NCBI GenBank assembly: GCA_020848905.1
Contig: JADLHG010000031.1
Span: forward strand, 450,255-514,254
Length of the DNA stretch: 64,000 nt
Origin: Deltaproteobacteria bacterium
GTDB lineage: Bacteria; Myxococcota_A; Polyangia; GCA-2747355; JADLHG01
Reading direction: 5' to 3'
Positions 26,143 to 34,500 of the stretch are shown piece after piece; position 1 is the stretch's first letter, and every line of letters begins with the position of its first letter. Position numbers and translations under genes: made by a program. Under the pieces are notes generated by a model. It ran no database searches, had not been told where the DNA came from, and was given only the letters and a program-made list of their open reading frames with translations.

Positions 26143-27203
26143 TGGTGCGCGGGCTCGGGGGGCGGGTGTCTTGGTGTGTCGGGGCGGCGATGATCGTTCT
26201 CGCCTGCGCCCGGCTCGCCGGAGCGGAGAAGGGATCGCCACGCGGCGAGGTGGACCTGCTGCGGAGCGAGAAGGGCGTGGTGATCGCCGTCTCATCGGCG
26301 GTGAGCAACCCTCGGATCCACCCGCGGCAGCTCGTGGACGGGGCGCTCGACACGGCCTGGAACGGACGGAGCGGCGACCTCGCAGGGGCGTGGGTCGCCG
26401 TGCGGCTCCCTGGGCCGAGGCGTGTGAGCGCGGTCGAGCTCACTGCCGGCTTCGCGTCGAATAAGGGGAAGCGAGACCTCTTCCTCGGCAACTACCGCAT
26501 CAAGCGACTGCGCGTGGTGGCCGATGGCCGGCCCGTCGGGGAGCTCACCCTCGACATCGAGCAGCGTGGGCTGCAGCGCCTGCCCGTCAAGGGGACCGCA
26601 CGCGAGTGGCGCTTCGAGATCGTCGAGGTCGTCGCGGGGACGGAGCGCCGGTGGCGGGAGATCTGCGTTTCGGAGCTCCGGCTGCTCGGGGCACTCGCCG
26701 CGGGAGCGCTCGACAGGGCGGTTCCGGAGTTTCGGGTGGGCAGCCTGGATGGGCGGCCGCCGTGTCCGATGGGCACGCGCTTCAAGCGGCAGAAAGAAGA
26801 TAGCGGCGAGCGCGAGGAGTGGTGCGAGCGGCCCAGCGGCGAGAAGCACGGCTACTACGGGCGCTATCGGGCGGACGGCAGGCCGGAGGAGCTCGGCGGC
26901 TACGAGAAGGACCAGAAGGCGGGCACCTGGACGACCTACGACAAGGACACCGGGGAGGAGTCGGAGGTCTGCGACTACGACGCGGACGAGAAGCACGGCT
27001 GGTGCACGACCCACGGTGTGCACGGGGAGGAGACGCAGCGCGGCCGGTACGTACGGGGGGACAAGGATGGATGGTGGCGGGAGGGTTGCACGCACCACGC
27101 CGATCCAGAGAACAAGTGCACCGACGTCCTCTATCGGAGGGGAGCCAAGCGCAAGACGGTGCGCTGCACGCCGGGCTCCTGCCCGTCGGAGGCGAGCAAT
27201 TGA
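26139..27203 (+). CDS. Exported protein with NADase-type glycan-binding domain and MORN-like repeats
   Basis: 354 residues. Signal peptide (VSWCVGAAMIVLACARLAGA), then a discoidin-like beta sandwich (about 45-185): 'LVDGALDTAWNGRSGDLAGA', 'VSAVELTAGFASN', 'NYRIKRLRVVADG', the pattern of NADase-type glycan-binding domains. The C-terminal third (about 210-330) carries MORN/YwqK-like repeats with a G-x-Y/W pattern (KHGYYGRYRADGRPEELGGY, KAGTWTTYDKDTG, KHGWCTTHG, KDGWWREG). Start overlaps the acyltransferase stop (ATGA). Likely a surface or periplasmic carbohydrate-binding protein. Confidence 0.72.
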   Translation: MMVRGLGGRVSWCVGAAMIVLACARLAGAEKGSPRGEVDLLRSEKGVVIAVSSAVSNPRIHPRQLVDGALDTAWNGRSGDLAGAWVAVRLPGPRRVSAVELTAGFASNKGKRDLFLGNYRIKRLRVVADGRPVGELTLDIEQRGLQRLPVKGTAREWRFEIVEVVAGTERRWREICVSELRLLGALAAGALDRAVPEFRVGSLDGRPPCPMGTRFKRQKEDSGEREEWCERPSGEKHGYYGRYRADGRPEELGGYEKDQKAGTWTTYDKDTGEESEVCDYDADEKHGWCTTHGVHGEETQRGRYVRGDKDGWWREGCTHHADPENKCTDVLYRRGAKRKTVRCTPGSCPSEASN

Positions 27204-27255
27204 CGCGAGGGGCGGGGGCGCCGTATACCTGGATCGTTTCGTCGAGGAGCCAAGC

Positions 27256-27525
27256 GTGTATCTCGGACGGGTGATCGGCACGGTGGTCGCCGAGCAGAAG
27301 TACCAGGGCCTCGAGGGGCAGAAGCTCCTCGTGGTGCAGCCCCTGAACCACCGGCAAGAGCCGACGGGCGAGCCGCTCGTGGCCGTGGACACCGTGCGGG
27401 CGGGACCGGGCGAGCTCGTCTACCTGACCCAGTCGCGGGAGGCGGCCCAGGCGCTGGAGAACACCTTCGTGCCGGTAGACGCGGCGATCATCGGCATCGT
27501 GGATCAGCTGGCGGTGAAGCGGTGA
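27256..27525 (+). CDS. Bacterial microcompartment vertex protein (EutN/CcmL family), first copy
   Basis: 89 residues starting at a GTG (27256) with GAGGAG 6-7 bp upstream; the larger open frame behind it is not coding. Diagnostic EutN/CcmL pattern: VYLGRVIGTVVAEQKYQ, GQKLLVVQPLN, PLVAVDTVRAGPGELVYL and PVDAAIIGIVD at the C-terminus. Members form pentamers that cap the vertices of protein microcompartments. The gene overlaps the second copy by 4 bp. No hexameric or trimeric shell (BMC-H/T) gene is visible in the window. Confidence 0.92.
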   Translation: MYLGRVIGTVVAEQKYQGLEGQKLLVVQPLNHRQEPTGEPLVAVDTVRAGPGELVYLTQSREAAQALENTFVPVDAAIIGIVDQLAVKR

Positions 27526-27794
27526 AGATCTGTCGGGTCGCCGGCACGGTGGTCGCCACCGCGAAGCACCCGGCCTACGCCGGGCAGAAGCTCCTCGTGG
27601 TGCAGCCGGTGGACGAGCGCGGCGTCGAGCAGGGGCAGAGCTTTCTGGCCGTGGACCGGGTCCAGGCGGGTGAGGGGGACACCGTCCTCGTCCTCTCGGA
27701 AGGGAACGGGGCCCGGCAGCTCTTCCAGGCCAAGGTCCTGCCGGTCCGGTCGGTGATCGTGGGGATCGTGGACCGGGTGGACGCGAGCGTCTGA
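27522..27794 (+). CDS. Bacterial microcompartment vertex protein (EutN/CcmL family), second copy
   Basis: 90 residues from a GTG that overlaps the previous stop (GTGA). Same family signature: ICRVAGTVVATAKHP, GQKLLVVQPVDE, FLAVDRVQAGEGDTVLVL and VIVGIVDRVDASV. Roughly half identical to the upstream copy by eye, so the two probably arose by duplication and could form mixed or specialised pentamers, as known when loci carry several vertex proteins. The stop overlaps the start of the aldolase-like gene by one base, so all three are translationally coupled. Confidence 0.92.
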   Translation: MKICRVAGTVVATAKHPAYAGQKLLVVQPVDERGVEQGQSFLAVDRVQAGEGDTVLVLSEGNGARQLFQAKVLPVRSVIVGIVDRVDASV

Positions 27795-28537
27795 TGCAGA
27801 GCGAACTTCAGCTCCGGCAACAGCTCGCCGCCTTCTCGCACCGGGTCTGGGAGCGAGGGTGGGTGGCCAACCACGACGGGAACCTCTCGCTCCGCCTGCC
27901 GCGAGAGCGCCTGCTCTGCACCCCTACGGGGGTCTCGAAGGGGGGGCTCTCCGCCGAGGCGATGCTGGTCGTGGATGCGTCGGGCAAGGTGCTCTCGGGA
28001 AAGGGGCGACCCTTCTCGGAGCTCGGGCTGCACCTGGCCTACTACCACGGGAGGCCGGACGTGCAGGCCGTGCTCCACGCGCATCCGCCCACGGCCACGG
28101 GATTCGGCGTGGCGGGGGTGGGGCTCGATCGGCCGTTTCTCCCCGAAGCGGTGGTCAGCCTGGGCCCCGAGGTTCCGACGGTGCCCCTCACGGCGCCGGG
28201 GAGCGAGGCCGCGCAGGTGCTCTCGGGCTACGTCACGGAATACGACGCGCTGCTTTTGGCCGGCAACGGGGCCCTCTGCTGCGGCGTCGACCTGGAGCAG
28301 GCCTATCTCCGGATGGAGCTCGTGGAACACCTGGCGAAGGTGGCGCTCGTGGCGCATCAGCTCGGCGGGATCCAGGCGCTCCCTGCGCAGCTCCTCGAGC
28401 CGCTCCTGGCGGCCCGGACGCGGGCGGGGCTCGGGCCGGCGGCGCGTGCCGCGGGGAGTTCGACGGCGGCGCAGACGGCAGACCCCGCGGCGCTCAAGCG
28501 GCGCGTCGACGACGAGATTCGGCGCGTCCTGAAATAG
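27794..28537 (+). CDS. Class II aldolase/adducin-family protein, zinc site altered
   Basis: 247 residues. Class II aldolase pattern: NHDGNLSLRLPRERLLCTPTG (phosphate-binding loop), PFSELGLHLAYYHGRPD with the catalytic Glu, and VLHAHPPTATG with two zinc His. The third zinc ligand, normally His in a NHG block, appears to be Asn (LLLAGNGALCCG), which would weaken metal binding. FucA/RhaD-type aldolases accompany fucose/rhamnose microcompartments, so coupling to two vertex genes fits a sugar-degrading compartment. The last 45 residues are an Ala-rich tail with a short amphipathic helix (AALKRRVDDEIRRVLK) that could serve as an encapsulation peptide. This is inference. Confidence 0.82.
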   Translation: MQSELQLRQQLAAFSHRVWERGWVANHDGNLSLRLPRERLLCTPTGVSKGGLSAEAMLVVDASGKVLSGKGRPFSELGLHLAYYHGRPDVQAVLHAHPPTATGFGVAGVGLDRPFLPEAVVSLGPEVPTVPLTAPGSEAAQVLSGYVTEYDALLLAGNGALCCGVDLEQAYLRMELVEHLAKVALVAHQLGGIQALPAQLLEPLLAARTRAGLGPAARAAGSSTAAQTADPAALKRRVDDEIRRVLK

Positions 28538-28556
28538 CGCGAGCCTTCTAGAACGC

Positions 28557-31500
28557 TCAGTCCGCCAGACCCAGCTTGGCCCGGCAGAGGTAGTACTCCT
28601 CGCTCGCGGCGAAGGTCAGCAGGTCCCGCACGGCGAAAGAGGCCCGGAGCTGATCCGGGTAGACCGGGCGCCCCGCGAGCGCGGGCTCCTCCTGCGCGAG
28701 CTGCCTCAGGGCGAGCGACAGGTCCCCCGAGAGCACGAGTCCCACGCGGTTGGCCGTCAGGCCGAGGGCCGTGCGGTAGGCCCCGGTGTCGAAGGCGAGG
28801 TCGGGGCGCTCGCGGAAGAGGTCGCCGAGCTTGCGCGCCACCTTGTAGGGCAAGGCTCGCTTCAGCTCCTCGGCCTGCACGCGGGCCTCCAGCGTGGGCG
28901 CCTTGTGCTTCACGTGCCGCGGATGGAAGGCGCGCAGCACCGAGGCGAGGAGCTGGGCCAGCTCGGCGCGGGGAAGCGCGGCGGCGAGCACGCAGGCGGA
29001 CTGGCTCAGCTCGAGCGCACGTCCGAGGACGAAGCGCAGCTCGCCGACGGAGAAGGCTTGCGCGACCTGGGGCGTCACCACGAGCACCGGCGGTGCGACG
29101 GCAAGGACGCGGGTGGACTTCTCGTCGTCCGGACCGATGTGCAGCGCGGTCTGCCTGATGCCGAGCGCTCGCGCCGCAGCGGAGAAGACCTTCGCTAGGT
29201 CGTGGTCGGCGACGGGAGAGACGCGGCTCGCGGGGTCGAGACCGAAGTCTGCGAGCTGCCGCGCGAGGAGCGCCGGCCCAGCCTCCCAGAGCGTGACGAA
29301 GACCTCGCGCATGTCCGCGAGCCCGGGGAGCGCGACGAGGGCCCGCCGCTCGGCCTCGGGGAGCTCTCCCGGGTACGGCACGTTCACGTCGAGGTCCTTG
29401 GGCACGAACCCGGTGAGGAAGCGCTCGCCCGCCTCGTCGAGCTGGTCCATCGCGCGCAGCACCTGGTAGATGCAGTACGCGCGGTAGGGAGCCGAGTCCT
29501 CCGAGGCGCGGGCCACCGCCCGCAAGGACTCGATGCGCTCCACGTCGCGGGCGAGGGCGCGGTGGTTGGCCAGGGCCTCGGCCGCCCGCTCGGGGTGGAG
29601 CTCGTAGAGCACGAGGAGCTCCTGCCGCAGCCCCGCGTCCTCCTCGAGCTGCACGGCCTTCTCGAGGGCCCAGATGGCGTGCGCCGTCTGGCCCTGCGCG
29701 CGGTGCGCCCGCCCGAGGGCCTCGTAGAGCTGGGCGCGGAGTCGCCGTTGCTCGGGGGTTCGCACCGGGGGAAGCGCTGCGAGGTGCGAGGTGAGGAGCT
29801 CGACCACCGCCGCGTGCCGCCCCTGCGCCTGCAGCCCCCGGCAGAGGCCCTCGGCCGCCTCGGTACAGGTGGGGTCGAGCTCGAGCGCGGCCCGGCGTCG
29901 CGCGTCGGCCTCCGCGAACTCTCCTCCGGCGTCGTGCTCGCTCGCGGCCACGAGGAGCAGGGCCACGCGCCGCGCGATCTCCTCCAGCGCCGCAGCGAGG
30001 GCGGCCGCCACGCGGGCCGCGGCGGAGTGCTCGCCCGCGTCGCGGAGCGTGGGGAGCATCTCCTCCAGACACTCGGTGCGGCCCGGGTCGTCGGGGTGCA
30101 GCTCGGCGAGCACTCTCACGTAGCACTCGGCGGCCTGCCGCCGGTCCTCTAGCCGCGCGAGGTAGAGCGTGGCGAGTGAGCGGAGGAGTCGCTGCCGTTC
30201 GGCGCGTTCCGTGGTCGCCAGCGCGACGCGGCGCATGAGGGCTGCCGCCTTCGCGACCTGCCCCGCCTCGAGCGCGGCGTTGGCCAGCTCCTTGAGCGAC
30301 GGAACGTGGTCTTCGAAGAGAGCCACCGCCGCCTCGAAGTAGGGGAGGGCGCGCTCCGGCCGACGCAGCCGCCGCTCGCACTGCCCCGCGCAGTAGAGCG
30401 CCTCCGCGGCGACGGGGCCGTGGACCGCGGCCTCCGGGTGCTCGAGCGCCTCCCGCAGGTGGCGGAGGGCTTCCCGCCAGCGATGCGCGCGAAAGCGATT
30501 CTGGCCCACGGCGAGGCGCAGCAGCAGGTTTCGCGGCTGGAGCCGCAGCGCCTCCATGAGGTGGGTGTAGCCCTCCTCCGCCCGACCCATGCGCTCGAAC
30601 AGGTCCCCGAGGCGATAGTAGAGGGGACCCGCCGTGCGACCGGTGGCGGTTCCCTCGAGCCGTCGGATCGCGCCCTCGAGGACGCCGCGCGCGGCCTCGA
30701 CGCGGCCGAGGGAGAGGTAGAGGTCCGAGAGCGCGTCGAGGGCCGGGACGCAGTCGGGCGAATGTTCGAGAGCCTGCTGCAGGAGTCCCGCGACCTCGGC
30801 GGGCTCCGCCCCCCGCGCACGAACGAGCGCCGCGAGCTCGGTCGTCAGGCGCGCGCGCTCGGAAGCGTCGTGCGAGAGGTCGCGACGCAGGAGCAAGAGC
30901 TGCTCGCGCCGGTCCGATAGCTCTCCGCAGAGGGCGAGGAGCGCGTCGACGGCGGTCGCGTTTCGCCCGTCGAGCACGAGGACGCGCTCGAAGAGCCGCA
31001 CGGCGCCGCTCGAGTCCCCGGCGGCCTGCAGGACGGCGGCGGCACGGAGGAGCCGATCGACCGCAAGGGAGAGGTCGCTCGTGCGCTCGGCCAGCTCGAG
31101 CTCGAGCTCCACGTAGTCCGGCCAGCGCTCTTCCCGCTGGGCCAGCTTGCTGAGCTCGAGGAGCGCCTCCTCGTGGCCCGGAGATGCGGCGAGCGCCTCC
31201 TCGAGGGTCACACGCGCCGCGGCGGGCTCTCTGAGCTGCGCCGCCTGCAGGCGAGCCAGCCGTACGAGGAGCGCGGCGACGTCGGTAGAGGGCCGACCTT
31301 CGAGGCGCGCTCGCTCGACCTGGTCTCGAAGCAAGCGGATCGCGCCGTCGGCCTGCCCCGCGCGGACGAGCACCCGAGCCAGCCCTTCCTCGACGTCGGC
31401 ATCGAGAGGGCCCATCTCGCGCGCGCGCTGGAGGAGCGTCGCGGCCTCCGCCGCCTGGCCGCTCTCCTCGAGCGCGCGGGCCAGCTGCACCAGCAGCGGG

Positions 31501-34500
31501 CGGAGCTGCGCCTCGTCGTGCTCGACGATCACCGTTCGTTTGCGCAGGATGGCGAGCAGCTCCTGGGGGTGGTCGTGCTTGGCGAAGAGCCGCGTCAACG
31601 CCTCGAGCGCTTCGGGCTCGGCGGGGTCGAGCTCGAGGACCCGTTCGTAGGCCGAGATGGCTCGGTCCGGCAGCTCCAGCTCCACCTCGAAGGTGCGGGC
31701 CAGCCTCAGACCCGTGTGCACCTGGGTCTCGCGGTCGCCGGGACGAGCCAGGAGCGTCTCGAGGACCTCGATGAGGCGGGGCCAGAGCCCGAGCTTCTCG
31801 TAGAGGTTCGCGAGACGCGTGCGACTGCGATGGTCCTGCGGATCCTCGATGGTGAGACGGGAAAGCGCTTCGGCCGCCTCGAAGGAGAGGTCGAGTTCGT
31901 ACTCGTAGAGGTCCGCGAGCTCCCGTAGCCGGGCCGCCCGTTCTCCCGCGGTGAGCTGCGGTCGGAGCGCTTCGAGCTGCCGCTCGTTGTGCGCGGCGAG
32001 CTTGGCCCATTGCCCCTGCTGTTGCAGGAGCTGGCGCAGCCGCTGCGCGGCCTCCCGGTTCGTCACGTCGAGCGCCAGGGCGGCGGCGAAGTGCGTCTCG
32101 GCGGCGGGGTTGCCGTGCTCGGCGAGGAGCGTTCCCAGATGCAGGTGCAGGCGCAGCAGGACGGGGGCCTCGGCCGCGTGGTCGAGCAGCCGGTGGTAGG
32201 CCTCGACCAGGCGATCCGGTCGGTCGGCGCGCTGGGCGAGCGCGACGAGGCGCTCCTCCGCCTCGGGGTGCTCCACCTCGAGGAGGGCCGCCTCGGTGAG
32301 CGCCGAGAAGGCCCGGTCTGCGTTATTCGGGCCCTCCTCCCAGAGCGCGGCTTCGGCCCAGAGGTGCCTGCGTCGAGCCGCGCGGTCGGGCGCCGGCAGC
32401 TGGCGGTAGGCCTGGGCCCAGCGGAGCCATGGATCGAAGGGGGCCACCTCGCGGGACGCGGCCGCCTCGGTCTTGGGGGCAGGGCTCGTGGGCGCGCGAC
32501 CGTCGGCGCCGCGCAAACGCGCCATGACACGTCCGACCTCGACGACCTCCGAGCCCGAGAGCTCCACGGTGCTGTCCTCCCGCCGGGGGCGCGACGTGGC
32601 GATGACGAACGATCCCTCGCTTTCCGGAGGGAGGGGCGGGGGCGCCGGCATGGGGGGCGGCGAGGTGCGAAGCACCGGAATCTCGGGCTGTGATTCCGCG
32701 AGGGAGGGGTCGAGTTCGAGGATCTCCTCGTCCTCCACCTCGAGCGTGTTCTCCGGGCGCTCGGGCCGGGAGGGTGCGATGACCAGCGGGCCCGGCGGGG
32801 CGAAGGGCGCCGCCGGGGCGGGAGCGGTGGCGAGCAAGCGCGCGAGGCGAAAGAGCTCGGGTCGCAGCTCCGGGTCGTCCAGATCGAGCGCCAGCCCCTC
32901 GAGGAGGGTCAGGAAGGCGTGGTGCGGGTCCTTGAGCCGACCCTCGTGGAGCCAGGCCAGATGCTTGAGGATCTCGAGGCGGCTCCCGGCAGCTGCGGTG
33001 TGTTCGAGGCGTTGCCGGTGCAGGGCCAGGACCGGTTCGAAGTGGTGGGTCTGCGCGGCGAGGCGCTCGATGTCGAAGAGAATCTCCGGCTCCGGGTCGA
33101 GTGCGTAGAGCTGGACGAGGGCTTCCTGCGCCTTGTGCGGGTCGCCGAGCGCCGTCTCCGCCAGCTCCGCGAGCCGGTGGAGGGAGGCGATGCGCTGATC
33201 CCGCGACCGCCCGGTCCCCTGGATGCGTTCGTAGACGGCGGCGAGCTCGCTCTGCTGGCCGGCGGGTTCGGCGAGGCGCTCGAGCTCCGGCAGGAGAACC
33301 TCCACGTCGGGGTCGGAGGCGAGGGCCTGCAGGTAGGCCTGGAAGGCGAGGGCCGGGTCCCCCAGCCGCTCCTCGGCGACCTTGGCCATGCGCTGCGAGA
33401 GCGAGAGCACGAGCTCGGGCTCTGCGGCGCGTCGCCGCCCCTCCGTGTAGACGGCGTAGAGTTCCTCCCAGAGCTCGTGCGCCTGCGCGAGGCGCTCGAG
33501 CTGCGGGAGCGTCGACTGGTCCTCGGGGAAGAGGTCGAAGGCCCGCCGATACCACTCGAAGGCGCGGTCGGGGTCGGAGAGTTGCTGCTCGCAGAGCTGC
33601 GCCAGTTCGATGAGCAGGACGAGTCGCTCGCGCCCCTCCGGCAGCGCCGCGTAGATCGCGGTGGCGAGCTCGAGGAGCTTCGTCGGCGCCCCGACGCGGT
33701 GATACAGGCGCCTCAGGGCCAGGAGCGCCTGGGGGTGGTCCGCGCTGACGAGCAGGACGCGCTCGTAGGCGAGCGTGGCGGCTTGCTCGTCGGCCAGCTT
33801 GTCCTGCCAGAGGGCCGCGATCTCGAGGGCCAGGCGAAGCCGGTCGCCGGCGTTCTCGGCGGTGACCGGGGTGAGGAAGAGCTCGCGCTCGGCGATCTCG
33901 ACCGCCTTGTGCCAGTCGCCGCGGCGCAGATAGAGCTGCTTCAACCGGCGGTGGGCCTCCTCGTCGCCGGGAGCGATGGTGTCGAGGATGCGCAGGTAGA
34001 CGTGCTCCGCGGCCTCGGGCTCGCCGAGCTTCTCCTCGAGGAGGTCCACTTGGCGAAAGGCGAGGGCGAGCTTCTCCTCCTCGTCATCGGCCAGGTCGAG
34101 CTGCCGACCGACGATCTCGGCGAGCTGCGGCAGGCGTCCCTGCTGTCCGTAAAGGCGCGCCAGAGCGTCGAGGGCGCCCCGATCGGCGGGGAGGAGCCGC
34201 GAGAGCTGTTCGTAGGCGTCTATCGCGACGTCGCGTGCGTCGAGCTGGTTCTCGGCGACGGTGGCGAGCTGCTTGAGGAGCGCTGCTCGCTCGGCGGTGC
34301 CGAGCTCGGGACAGAGCGCAAGTCGGCTCCGGAGGGAGCGGATGAGAGCTTCGGGTTCCCCGGTCGCCGCGTAGAGTCGGCAGAGCGCGGCGAGCGCCTC
34401 CGCGTCGCCCGGGGCGAGCGTGACCACGTCCTCCCAGTAGGCCGTGGCGCGTCGGAGATCCTCGAGCCGGGTGTCGGTGAGCCGGGCCAGGGCGCGGATG

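Noticed and set aside
23680..26295. Minus-strand ORF of 871 residues
   Set aside because: Antisense to the barrel and acyltransferase genes, which have clear domains and signals.
28357..32010. Minus-strand ORF of 1,217 residues
   Set aside because: Another frame of the giant TPR gene; very high Arg/Ala/Gly content is typical of high-GC shadows.
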